This document shows, in pieces, positions 20,150 to 37,270 of a stretch of DNA of 64,000 bases. Source of the DNA: Eriocheir sinensis. Lineage: Eukaryota; Arthropoda; Malacostraca; Decapoda; Varunidae. The stretch's first letter is position 1. Every line of letters begins with the position of its first letter. The stretch lies in contig NC_066520.1 in assembly GCF_024679095.1 (NCBI RefSeq), forward strand, positions 9,846,908 to 9,910,907, given 5' to 3'. The position numbers and the translations under genes were made by a program. The notes under the pieces were generated by a model. It saw nothing but the letters and a program-made list of their open reading frames with translations, was not told the origin of the DNA and did not search any database.

Positions 20150-20440
20150 CCCCATCCTTCCCCCCGGCGTAGCTCCCCTATCGTCGGCCTCCCCTTCCTC
20201 ATCCTTCCCTCTCCCCATCCTTTCCCCCCGACGTAACTCCCCTGTCGTCGGCCTTCCCATCCTCATCCTTCCCTCTCCCCATCCTTCCCCCCCGGCGTAA
20301 CTCCCCTATCGTCGGCCTCCCTATCCGCATCCTTCCCCCCCGGCGTAACTCCCCTATCGTCGGCCTCCCTATCCGCATCCTTCCCCCCCGGCGTAACTCC
20401 CCTATCGTCGGCCTCCCCCCCTCCGCCTTACTCAACCCTG
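20150..20440. repeat. C-rich minisatellite, 48-66 bp unit
   Basis: Five copies of CGTAACTCCCCTATCGTCGG with CCATCCTTCCCCCC spacers. Spacing is about 63-65 bp, then 48 bp in the last units. Confidence 0.85.
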
Positions 20441-20765
20441 GCAGTTTCTCGCGGTCACCGGCGGTTCTTCGGGCCAAAGCTCTGGTTCAATTTCTCTTCG
20501 AGCCAGGAGCATCTTGCACCAAACCGCTCTGTATTTCTCACATTTCTTAAAACCTTTCTATCTATCAGTAAATTTATCCTGAAGGTACTATAGTATTTCC
20601 ATTTGAAACTGGCCGGTAGGGTGTAGGCCTATGCGGGTCAGCCCCGTTCCGTGCACATATCTGACATACACTCTCAAGACTTCTCGCTTCCTTTCATATA
20701 TCAGCTACTTAATACCTTTAAATGAATTCAATTAAATGATTGGATAATCTAATAAGGTCATAGTG

Positions 20766-20766
<1 letters not shown>
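20441..20766. other. Intergenic, no gene seen
   Basis: No recognisable coding sequence or repeat. Confidence 0.4.
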
Positions 20767-20836
<70 letters not shown>

Positions 20837-20924
20837 ATATCTGGAAGCGTGTCACCTCTCTTCCCTTCCTCAGCAAGATCTTGATCCTCAGCTTCCGATG
20901 GCGAGACACCGTTTTATGGCTCGT

Positions 20925-20976
<52 letters not shown>

Positions 20977-21019
20977 TCTCCCCTTCCTCTTCTTCCTCCT
21001 CCTCCTCCTTCTGTTACTA

Positions 21020-21062
<43 letters not shown>

Positions 21063-21104
21063 GCTGCTGCTGCTACTACTGCTGCTGCTGTTACTACTAC
21101 TGCT

Positions 21105-21132
<28 letters not shown>
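20767..21132. repeat. Microsatellite cluster: (CA)n, (TG)n, (ACT/CTG)n, (CA)n
   Basis: (CA)n 20767-20834, (TG)n 20923-20972, TCC/ACT/CTG trinucleotides 20985-21105, (CA)n 21106-21132. Open frames here are simple-repeat artefacts. Confidence 0.95.
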
Positions 21133-21135
<3 letters not shown>

Positions 21136-21849
21136 CTTTGTTGGGGGCCAGGGGGGCCGTCTTCTTATAAGACCCCAACACCCTTTCCGTTAGCTACGTC
21201 ACTGAATTTAGCCATTAGACTTGAGCCTGTATCATGGTACCCCCTTCAAGCTGTCACCCGGGCGGACCCCCCCCCCCCTTACTACGCCACTGATATCAGC
21301 ATATATTGGAGGGGGAGGGAAGAAAAATAAAACGTGTCTCACAGCATAAAAAAGGGCAGACATTTGAGAGAGCTTTTGGGAGCATATAGGTAGGCAGCTG
21401 TTAGGGGACTGACCTCACTTTCTATCGGTTTTCTTATTGACGTCATGCGCAACAAGGGACACATTTTGACCTGGCATCCCACCCGTGTGAAACTACTTGG
21501 TCCTCTCACTGTATTTTGGCTGTTAGTTTGGGGGTCTTTCAATCCAGGTCAGAAATCAGGAAAATCGGGGTGGTCGGTTGATTAAATGAGAAGGTGAATT
21601 ACCGTACATATTTTGTGAAACATTTGAAACGTTTATTTATGACCCTAATTATTTTCAGGGTGCATACATTTATTTGGTATATGGTAGCTTTTTAGGTTAG
21701 CCCTTTCATAAACTGATGTTAATGTGAGGAGTGCAATGTAATTCATGCTGTCGAAATTAGGTTGTATGTATTCGTTCAGGTTAATGATGAATGAAACAAA
21801 TATTACCAAGGTCTGGAAACTAAAGTGGAGGGCACAGCAAGTTTCAAAA

Positions 21850-21853
<4 letters not shown>
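21133..21853. other. Intergenic, no gene seen
   Basis: Contains a 10-C run near 21270. No gene or family recognised. Confidence 0.4.
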
Positions 21854-21942
<89 letters not shown>

Positions 21943-21976
21943 ATTCTCTCCTCTGTCCTCTTCCAGATGTGCGTAG

Positions 21977-22042
<66 letters not shown>
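21854..22042. repeat. (CT)n followed by (GA)n, hairpin-forming
   Basis: (CT)n 21854-21941 and (GA)n 21981-22042 are reverse complements separated by about 40 bases. Confidence 0.95.
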
Positions 22043-22046
<4 letters not shown>

Positions 22047-22167
22047 ACATAGATATTTAGACCACACAAACCCTATGGTCTAGACTAGGTGGTCTGTCCT
22101 TAAACGTGAAATCATATTGATTTCAATGTCACCAAGACCTTGCATTTCTACTTTATTTATTTATTTA

Positions 22168-22175
<8 letters not shown>

Positions 22176-22236
<61 letters not shown>

Positions 22237-22259
22237 TTTTTTTTTTTTTTTTTTTTTTA
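22176..22259. repeat. (ATT)n plus poly-T, tail of minus-strand LINE
   Basis: ATT array 22176-22236 followed by about 23 T. On the minus strand this is an A-rich tail directly after the LINE 3' end. Confidence 0.85.
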
Positions 22260-23246
22260 CGTGATAGCCTATTGCGCCGGTAGGCTTTCTCCAGGCCCAG
22301 GGGCCTGGTGGTCGATCCAAGCCTGTCATGGCGCAGGCAAGTGTTTATAGAGGCGACATTTATTCTTGGCTCATGCTGCCCCCCGGAAATCATTCTTGAT
22401 TCACATGGACGGTTTCTTCTAGAGTCCGGGTTGATGGGTGGTCTTCAGGACAGCATGTGGGTAGTCTTAGGCCACTCGGCGGTGACTGAAAAATCCCAGG
22501 TGGTAGCGGAGGATTCAAACCCGCGTCGTTAAGTTTAAGGAAGTGGCGGTCAAGCTGGTTTTTAAATGAATCAATCGTATTGCACTGGAGCACTGAAGGG
22601 GGAGTTTACTCCACATTGGTGAAGAAAATTTGGTGGAACCTAAATTTATTAGTTTACACTCAAGTTTAATGCATTATTTCTCAGAACGTGTAGTCAATCA
22701 AAAACAATTAGATTTTTCAACATTCGTAAAAACATTGAGTATTTTGAAGCATTCGATCAGTCTAACTCGGAGGCGACGTTTTTCAAGAGAAAACAACTTA
22801 AGAGACGAAAGCCTTTCGTCATAAGGTTTGTTACGCAAGGATATCATCTTTCTTGCCCTACGTTGCACACTTTCTAATTTTGCAATGTCCTTTGCATGGT
22901 GGGGAGACCAAAATACCCGAAACTATTGTACAGTGGAAGTATTGCAATTTCATTCTTGTATGAAAAGTTTCTGTTAATGAAGTCCAGTATTTTGTTAGCT
23001 TTGTTTGCTGCGTCAGCACATTGCTGTGAGAATTTGAAGTTTGTCGCGGTTTTGACACCCAGGGCCTTGGCACACTGAACGCTTTTGGGTTTTGCGCCAC
23101 GTATTTCGTAACTGAGCCTCTTATTTTTGTACCAATTTGGAGAGCCTGACATTTATCTATACTATTAAAAGGCATCTCCAATCTTTGAGACCATGCTGAA
23201 ATTTTATGCAAATCTTCTTGGAGGCTTTGTCTGTCCTCGTCAGCTA
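22236..23246 (-). mobile_element. LINE, 3' part (RT C-terminus and 3' UTR)
   Basis: Minus-strand conceptual protein reads ADEDRQSLQEDLHKISAWSQ, then KCQALQIGT, RLSYEIRGAKPKSVQ, ALGVKTATNFKFSQQCADAA, KANKILDFINRNFS and, nearer the end, NTIDSFKNQLDRHFLKLN. This is the post-catalytic region of a non-LTR reverse transcriptase, with frameshifts (for example near 23130). The 3' UTR module (22260-22360) also occurs at 6471-6631. It continues the copy at 25135-26731, from which it is separated by an inserted element. Confidence 0.85.
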
Positions 23247-23614
23247 CTATCCATATCAGAACCTATGACATACCGTTTTTCGCAAATATCTTTCAAACGA
23301 AGACGTGGATCAGCATGGGGCTTTGGCAAAGATTGTTTCACACACTCCGCTAATTTTTGACGCTATTGTGCAATGCCAGATGCGGTTAATTATGGCGTTT
23401 ACTCTTGACTGTGATGGCAAAACCTGCGTGAGCCACTTACACATTCGAACAGGTAAGGCGTGACGTATTTGTGACGTGTATCCACCACCTACCTCCACCC
23501 CTTGCTTCCCCTGCTACCATCCCTCCCTTTCCCTCCCGCCTTCCGTCCTCCTTCCCCGCACTCTCTGCCCCCGCCATCTTTCTCCCTCATACCTCTCCCC
23601 TCCCCCGCCCCACA

Positions 23615-23616
<2 letters not shown>

Positions 23617-23681
<65 letters not shown>
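23617..23681. repeat. (CT)n microsatellite inside long-TIR element
   Basis: Uninterrupted CT next to the left TIR. Confidence 0.96.
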
Positions 23682-23684
<3 letters not shown>

Positions 23685-24323
23685 TGTGCTGTACACGAGA
23701 TATGAATCCATCCACACGTATGACTTTAATTAATGGCAGATAAATATAAATTATATGCCGTCTGCATCAGCATCAACAGTGATGACGAGGATGACCTGTT
23801 TGTCAATGGTGATGAATATTAAAGTAACATGTGGTCAGTTATTTACATTACTAATCCACCCATCATATCCTCGCTGACTATTTTTGTGTGCTATGACTTT
23901 TTAACATATCTACATGAACCCATATCGTATGGCAGTCTTTTCCTAATATCAGAATAAAATATTCATGTATTTCTCTAATTTTGTTTCACGTTTTTACTCT
24001 GCAATGAATTCCCGCTTCAATTCTACCCTTATTCCTTTCCGTCTCTTAAGCGATTTCCTATAAATGATCAAGCGTCAGCTACGTGCTTCATCCCATCATA
24101 CGCTCAACGTAACCTGTGGGAAGGAGGGTTACATACTCGTACAACTTTCAATGGTTGTATAATTGCCAAACAAACCTCATACAGCACTTAAGCAATATCC
24201 AATTACGCTGGAACAGGAATCAGGGTCGTGTGCCTAAAACACCCTACAATATTTAGCATATACTTTCGAGTTATCCGCCATTATAGAGAAGTCATATGTG
24301 TGTGCAAAGCTTCACATCGCATG

Positions 24324-24555
<232 letters not shown>

Positions 24556-25134
24556 ACAATCGAACACAAAGTAAGAAACAACTGACCTGCTGGGTCCCAT
24601 GAGGTTGTTTTGTAACAAGCACACTCAATCTATCTAACCAAAGGTGAAGATGAAGGACAAAAAAGAAGGCTCCTCCCCCCCCCCCCAGCCCAGCCAAAGC
24701 TGGCAGGAAAGGAAATGCATGGAAAGCTGCAAAAACTGCATGAATTTGCTAGGAAAAGAGGAGGAAATCACCACATTGCTACTACTGGGGGGGTTTGGGG
24801 GAGAAAGATGGCGCGGGGAGAGTGCAGGGAGAAGGAGGGAGGCAGGGAGGAAAGGGAGGGATGGGAGTAGGGGAAACCAGGGGTGGAGGTAGGGGGTGGA
24901 TATACGTCACAAATATGTCACGCCTCACCTGTTCGAATGTGTAAGTGGCTCACGCAGGTTTTGCCATCACAGTCAAGAGTAAACGCCATAATTAACCGCA
25001 TCTGGCAAAGCACAATAGCGTCAAAAATTAGCGGAGTGTGTGAAACAATCTGTGCCAAAGCCCCATGCTGATCCGAGTCTTCGTTTGAAAGATATTTGCG
25101 AAAAACGGTATGTCATAGGTTCTGATATGGATAG

Positions 25135-28180
<3,046 letters not shown>

Positions 28181-28330
28181 GGCCCATATTCTCAAACGTT
28201 TCGGGGCTGAGACACCCACATTTGATAAGGCTTTCGTAAAGGTTGTGGGTATTTCCCTGGATATTTTTATGAGCCTAATAATACTTTGACAAGGCTTCTG
28301 CACCGTGTATGTGAAAAAAAATTTCAAGAC
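28181..28330 (+). mobile_element. Dispersed MITE family, partial copy
   Basis: Starts at the family terminus GGCCCATATTCTCAAACGTT, then ACACCCACATTTGATAAGGC, GTTGTGGGTATTTCC and GGCTTCTGCACCGTG. The right part is lost after an A run. Confidence 0.75.
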
Positions 28331-28679
28331 ACCTTTCCAACCGAAACTGATCCTCTCGTTTGCCCATTCGGACTTTCATCGTGGGCCTTTTTTATTCCAT
28401 AAGCTATACGCCTTCCAGATCAGTATCCATCTTAGCTTTTGTCGTCCCATTCTTCCTCTTCACGGCATTTTCATTTATAAATTTAGATCATTTAGTTTAA
28501 CACGATCATTCCCACGCTTCATCACATGGCCGTATAAACCATCTCACTTGTGATTCTCGCATCCTCGACATTTCTCAAACTTTCACTGTTCCCCTTATCA
28601 TGAACCCTGCATACGACCTCTCCACGGTTTGCCTTGGCTGCATGCAGAAACAGGGAGGATGACGTGTTGTGAAGCTTTG

Positions 28680-28893
28680 AACCGTATTATCAGATGCTTT
28701 GGGTCTCACAACTGTTTCCAAAGGCCACAAAGATTAATCTTGTTTTCATGAGTGCTTTTCACATTCATGGTGTAGAAGTCTTGTCAAACTACCACTAGGC
28801 TCATTATTACTACCCATGGAAATACCCACAACCTCTACGAAAGCCTTATCAATTGTGGATGAGTATGTCCCGAAATATTTGAGGATAATATGG
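28680..28893 (-). mobile_element. Dispersed MITE family, copy
   Basis: Minus-orientation copy with TTTCCAAAGGCCACAAAGAT, TTCACATTCATGGTG, CCATGGAAATACCCACAACC and CTACGAAAGCCTTAT. Confidence 0.75.
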
Positions 28894-29048
28894 GTAACAC
28901 ACAACACGCAAGAAAACACCACAAAACAAGTAGCAGACAAGTTATTCTTGCAAACAAGGAATTAAGACAGCGACACAGAGAAAAGATTTATAACTCAACT
29001 GTGAAAAAAAACTAGAATACGAAAGGAAAAAGAGGACCAAGCAGCTTA

Positions 29049-29304
29049 ATAGCCTCTTCCATTTAGCGTAACCCGTTGCTGGGTCGTGATCTGTAGAGTC
29101 CCTCATAGAGTCCCGACAACCTAAGATTTGGACGCCATTATTGGCCCTGTGTTTTCGCCGCGCTTTTCAAACACTAGCACACGCTCTCGCGGCGAAAACA
29201 GGGCCAATAATGACGTCCAAATCTTAGGCTATCGGGACTCTATCTATCAAGGGACTCTACAGATCATGACCCAGAAACGGGTTACGCTAAATGGAAGAGG
29301 CTAT
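29049..29304. mobile_element. 256-bp foldback MITE (arms about 120 bp)
   Basis: Arms beginning ATAGCCTCTTCCATTTAGCG are inverted around about 29176. AAGCAG followed by partly matching bases flanks both ends (from 29039 and 29305), compatible with a decayed 9-10 bp duplication of the Mutator type. The open frame at 29128-29406 is repeat-derived. Confidence 0.75.
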
Positions 29305-29575
29305 AAGCAGTCGACTAGAAAACGAGAAACAGTAAGGAAGATAAGAATCAGAAACAGCCGAAATCTGGAGCCGTTGCAAAGGCTAAAATCCCGACGCCGA
29401 TACTAGACTATACTGAACGGGGCCGTCATTCCCAGCTCCCACAAAAAATAGTGAAGAAACGCGGCTCTAATCTGGATCTGGATTAATAATGCGCAGGGCA
29501 CCTTTCAGGTGCATAACATGCATATTTGTGTTGGCTGTTGGGGGGACGGGGGAACCGAGTGTGCAGGGGCGGGAA

Positions 29576-30640
29576 GTGAATCAAGTGTAATTGTTAGTGT
29601 TGGTGTGTTGTGGTGACAAGTGAGTGTATATTAGTTTTCTGAATGAGTCTATTGTACCGCAGTCTAAAATCTGTTGAGGGAGGCTGTTCCAGTCACGTAT
29701 GGTGCGTGGAAAGTATGAGTGCTTGTATGCGTCAGTGTTATTGTGATATGTTTGGTATTTATGGATGTGTGTTACGAGTACGTTGACTGTTTGCGTTGTG
29801 TAAGTATATATTATGTGGATCAATGTCAATGTGAGTGTTAGTGATCTTGTACATAAGTGTAAGTCTGTGTGCTTGTCTGTGTTTGTGAAGAGGGTCCATG
29901 TTTATCTGTTGTTTGATCCGTGTTGTGATTCCAGGCGTTCGAGTGTAATTGTTTGTAATGAGCCTAGCCGCCTTGGTGTTGATTTGTTCTAACCTATCAA
30001 TGTTTCTATGCGTGTAAGGATCCCACACCGTGGAGCAGGATTTCAGTGCTGGTCTCACAAGTGTGTCATACGCTATGTGTTTAATGTCAGGTGTGCAGTT
30101 ATGTACATTCCTCCTCACGAACCCCAGTGTTCTGTTGGCTGTGGCACTGATATGATCTATGTGAGTGTTGAATTTCAAATTAGTTGAGAGGTGAACACCA
30201 AGATTCTTCTGTGTGTGCACTGATTCAAGGTCTGAATTATGGATAGTGTTAGTGTGATGGGTGGGGTTGTGAGCTCTGGTGAATCTTCATAGTTTACATT
30301 TGTCTGGTCGGAAATGCATCTGCCAGGTGGGCTTCCACCGCTGGAGGGCGTCCAAGTCTTTTTGTAGCAGTCTGCAGTCGTCAGTAATCTTTACTGCTCT
30401 AAACAGCAAACTATCGTCGGCAAATAGTCTAGTGGAAGAGTTAGGCGTTGAGAGTGGAAGATCGTTAATGTACAGGAGGAAAAGAAGGGGGCCTAGAACG
30501 GTGCCTTGCGAGACACCTGAAGAAACAGGGACAGTGTCAGACGAAGATCCGTCAAGAAGAACACGTTGAGTCTGTTAGTAAGAAATGCAGTGATCCAGTG
30601 AAGAATAGGTCCTGAAATACCGTGGTATTTCATTTTTAAT
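29576..30640 (-). mobile_element. Second LINE: reverse transcriptase C-terminal half
   Basis: Minus-strand conceptual protein reads SSGVSQGTVLGPLLFLLYIN, RLFADDSLLFRAVKITDDCR, LLQKDLDALQRWKP, then NLGVHLSTNLKFNTHIDHIS, ATANRTLGFVRRNVHN, KAARLITNNYTRTPG and FPRTIRDWNSLPQQILDCGT. The FADD box is intact (30413-30424). There are frame breaks near 30220-30290 and 29830, and the upstream half is absent. It is a different subfamily from the 22-26 kb LINE. Confidence 0.85.
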
Positions 30641-33560
<2,920 letters not shown>

Positions 33561-35517
33561 CTGGGGCAAGTGTCCGTTCCATAGTATAGGGTTTATTTGT
33601 TGTCTCCTTCCCCACATCTTTCTAGTTTCCATTTCAAGGTTTTAATCGTATGTACTACGCTAACTACATATCTACTTAATTTGTCCCAGTCATCCACCAT
33701 CTGCCCCAGTTATCCACAATTATTTTTTCCATGTATGCACTGTTTGCTATATTCATCCACATTTTGTTCCACTCATCAACTGTTTTTTTTCCATTCACCC
33801 ACTCTTTGTTTCATTCATCCATTGCGTGTTCCACCCATCCTTTGTTTGTTCCGTTCATCCACTGTTTGTTCTATTCATTCACTGTTTGTTCCACTCATTC
33901 ACTATTTGTTCCATTCATCTACTGTTTGTTCCATTCAGACGATCTTTTTTTTTCCTCTCTTACCCTCCGATTCATCCCTGCACTGCATTCTTTACTGCAA
34001 AACATAAATACCCACTATTTGACCCATTCATCCTCCATTTATTCCATTCATCTACTTTCTTTTCCATAAGAGGGAGAGAGAGAGAATAAATAGGGTATCA
34101 TAAATATCCTTCATGAATCTCAACCCTTCCAGGTCCTCACTTTATCTAACGCCTCTCCTCCCTTCCCCGTGATGGCGTTGAGGTTTTGCTATCTTAATTA
34201 ACGTGTGGAAAACGACAAAGAAAGGTATATATGCGGACTTGTTACTGTGGGTCTAACCTTTTCATTCACATATTCCTTCATTCACCCTCCTGGATTCGGT
34301 GGGCTTAACCTCCCCATTCATTCAGTTATTCTTTCATTCATTTCCCAGACAATCTTTCATTCATCAACCTTGCTATGGTGGGCCTAGTTTACTCATTCAC
34401 TCCTGTGCTATTGCTATCGTCCTTATTCATCCGTTTACTCATTCGTCCTCACCCACACACACAGCATCCCAGTATATCGTTAGTACTCTTCACTCTCCTG
34501 CGTGTCGTTTTGGAACAGGTAAGAGGTTTAGGTGTATGGAAGGTTGCAAAGGATGCGCTAGTTAGTTTTTTCCGTCATGTGGAAGACTGAGAGACACGCT
34601 ATAGCTGTGATCACGAAAGATACTCTCCTTGCATAACAGCTTTCTTTTTTTCAATCTGTTTTTGGCGGAGTCTAGTTCCTGTCATTGAGTTGGACGGGAA
34701 GTTTAATATCCTGTCTTGCCTGAAGCTCCTCCTCCTCCTCCTCCTCCTCTTTCTCCTCCTTCTCCCTATGGACGGGTTACCCTCCCAGTAGTAATCTTAA
34801 GGGTTGATGAAATGTCTCTTCCACCCTGTTTTTCTTATACTCGGAATTTTTCATTTTGATATCTCAAACAGGTATCATTTATGTGTGTGTGTGTGTGTGT
34901 GTAGGGGGGGGGGGGGGATGGACTGAGAAAGCTGCACCGGAGTATACTTGGAATATGTGGAGCATGAATGGAAGGGTCGAGAGAGGCTGAAAGAGACGTT
35001 CCCAGGTTGTTTGGCATCCGCAGGAGGGAGGGGGGATCTATCCACTGTGACATCTCCTCCCTCTCAGAGATTAGTCGATTACATTTCGTATTCCATTCCG
35101 TCATTTACCTAATTTTAACGGTATTCTGAGATATACATAAACATTAGCACCGCATTTTAAACCGTAAGACATTCAATTAGTTACCTTGCAACCAATAAAG
35201 TTAAAGATATTCTATAAGCTACCTTTCAACTAATAAAAGATGGGACGTGAAAGCTCATTGAGTTGGCTACAGCGTTGCATTACGTTAGGATAGAGCGTCA
35301 ACTGTACGTATATCACCTTTTCTGTGCCTCGGACAAGACTGGTGTTTGGAATGCTAAAAACTTTGCTATGTTATGAAAACCTTCACATTTCACCCCATGG
35401 CACCCTTCCCCTTCCTCCATATGGATGCCCCCCCCCCCCCCTCTTCCTTTAGTACGTCACTACAAAGCGAGGAGAGTACATACGATATCATACATAAAAC
35501 ATTGTATCCTTGGTGCA

Positions 35518-35519
<2 letters not shown>
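33561..35519. other. Intergenic with CATTCATCCA-rich tandem tract
   Basis: 33690-34060 is a degenerate repeat of about 30 bp (GTTCCATTCATCCACTGTTT), with weaker copies to about 34430. A (CTC)n tract lies at 34730-34760, and TG/poly-G at 34880-34916. No gene recognised. Confidence 0.6.

Positions 35520-35597
<78 letters not shown>
35520..35597. repeat. (TG)n microsatellite
   Basis: About 78 bp of TG, with a short inverted (CA)n at 35624-35641. Confidence 0.97.
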
Positions 35598-35599
<2 letters not shown>

Positions 35600-35875
35600 G
35601 AAGAGTATTATCAGATTGTCGGCACACACACACACACACACAGTAACATAAAACATCTAGCTCCGAAAAATGAGGAATCTTACGACTTTCTTGCTACGAG
35701 TCTTCAAATTACAGAGAAAAACTAAGCACGTTACAAAAAAAAAAAAAAAAAAAAAAAGCCGAACACTGACGAAAAAAAAGGCCGAAAGCTAAAATACAAC
35801 TGAAACAAATCCTTGAGCAGATTCGATGAAAGAAAGAAAGAAAAAGAAAAAAGAAAAAGGAAATGAAGAACAAGT

Positions 35876-36060
35876 AGCTCCTGTAAACCCATCACCACGG
35901 CACCCATTTATTCTACCCATGAATTTAACTAACCTCTCTTGAAGGTATCTGTCGTGTTGGCACTCACTGCACGACTCCCAAGCCTGTTCCACTCAGCCAC
36001 CACTCTATTAGTAAACCAATTCTTGCCTATGTCTTGATTGTATCTGAATTGAATAAGATG
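35876..36060 (-). mobile_element. LINE C-terminal/3' end fragment
   Basis: Minus-strand reading gives IGKNWFTNRVVAEWNRLGSR then AVSANTTDTFKRG, the terminal motif of many non-LTR reverse transcriptases. It is followed by a segment matching 42905-43130 in inverted orientation (GAACAGGCTTGGGAGTCGTG-like, then GGTTTACAGGAGCTAC). Confidence 0.65.
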
Positions 36061-36239
36061 AAGGATGAGAAAGAAGCGAAGGAGGACGACGAGGGAGTGA
36101 GAAAAAGAAGAAGAAGACGAAGAAGAAGACGAAGAAGAAGAAGCAGGGAAAGAAAAAGGAAGAGGAGTAGGAGGAGGAGGAGGAGCAGGAGGAGGAAGAG
36201 GGGTAGAAGGGAGTAGAAGAAAGAGGGATACTACTATTG

Positions 36240-36279
<40 letters not shown>

Positions 36280-36330
36280 AAGAATTACTATAATAACAAT
36301 GATGATAAAGATAAGAAAAAAGAAGCCCTT
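36061..36330. repeat. Purine-rich and (CTA)n low-complexity tract
   Basis: GAAGAA/GAGGAG sequence to about 36225, then (CTA)n at 36239-36280. Open frames here are artefacts. Confidence 0.85.
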
Positions 36331-36968
36331 GTAGGCCCTAGGTCGTTCAGTAGCGTCTATACTTAGGACTCCAAAGAAAGAGGGTCCCGCCCCGCGCCCA
36401 GGCTGCTGTTGTGTTGTATGGTGACCGTGTATGCCGTCAACTAAGGTGGCTAGTTCACGATAACACACTGTACTCGCCTCTGAAATATTCACTACACGCC
36501 AGCGAGTAGGCCTGAGTCGTGGCAAGGGCGTAACACGAGAAGCTCCTTGAGGGGACGTGAGCCTTGGAAACACGTAAAGCTTAAGAGGCGATTGTAGATA
36601 ATCATCTGGTATCCCCGTAAAATCAATGTAAACACTGAAAGACCAGAAATAGCGGAGAACAAGGGAGGAACTCTAGAGTGAGGGTGGAGGCCTGACGCCG
36701 TGCAGCGCTGCCGTAAGGGCGAAGAGGCACTGCCATCTCCCGGATTTTGAACCATTGCGTCGCTGCCAGTCAATAATGGTGCTGTAATCGGATTTCTAGC
36801 TGTAGTTGGGGCTATTTTATACATCCATATGTGAAAAAGGTAGCCAAGCTATGCATTGCGCCCCTCAGAACGAAAAAAGAAGCTCAGATGGCCGAGATAT
36901 CAGGAGAAAAGCAATGTCTTTGTCGCGTAGTGTCCTCATCAACCCTTGCGCGGACCAGGCATGAGACG

Positions 36969-36974
36969 CACGTG
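36969..36974. promoter_or_regulatory. CACGTG E-box, distal
   Basis: Canonical MYC/MAX/MXD binding hexamer, 227 bases before the MXD start codon. Confidence 0.5.
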
Positions 36975-37170
36975 ATGCCGGCTCCATGACGATTTCTCAG
37001 GCTGCAGGGCATTGGTCGCTCGGCCCACATAGAAACTGCCTCAGCCAATGGCGGCGCGCGTAACAGCCGTCACCCACTGAGGCAAGGTGGCTACGAAATT
37101 TTGACAGTAGTTGGCTTACAGACACTGTGGAGTGAGGGTGTACACGCTCCGGCGTTTCGTCCGCGCCTTT

Positions 37171-37176
37171 CACGTG
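37171..37176. promoter_or_regulatory. CACGTG E-box, proximal
   Basis: Second canonical E-box, 25 bases before the MXD start codon and probably within the transcribed leader. Confidence 0.5.
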
Positions 37177-37200
37177 GATTTATTTATTAATATAACAAAT

Positions 37201-37270
37201 ATGAGCTTGGCTGTGCTTCTTCAGGCCGCGGAGTACATAGAGCGGCGGGAGAGAAAGCTGCCGAGACTGG
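37201..37270 (+). CDS. MXD coding exon 1 (SIN3-interaction domain)
   Basis: ATG at 37201 follows ataacaaat. Twenty-three codons plus one G precede GTAACA at 37271. Without splicing the frame would stop five codons later, which supports the donor. The amphipathic pattern LAVLLQAAEYIERRER is that of the SID helix. Confidence 0.9.

Larger units (their letters stand above)
36830..37200 (+). promoter_or_regulatory. Probable promoter and 5' UTR of the MXD gene
   Basis: This GC-richer, CpG-containing block lies just upstream of the MXD start codon. It contains an inverted CCAAT box (ATTGG, 37011-37015) and a direct one (37045-37049) embedded in CAGCCAATGGCGGCGCGCG. Two CACGTG E-boxes (36969-36974 and 37171-37176) are also present. 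No TATA box is seen at a suitable place. The transcription start is not determinable by eye. Confidence 0.55.

Noticed and set aside
35929..36573. 214-codon minus-strand frame as a gene
   Set aside because: It is an LINE C-terminal piece joined by chance to CTA/GAA low-complexity translation.
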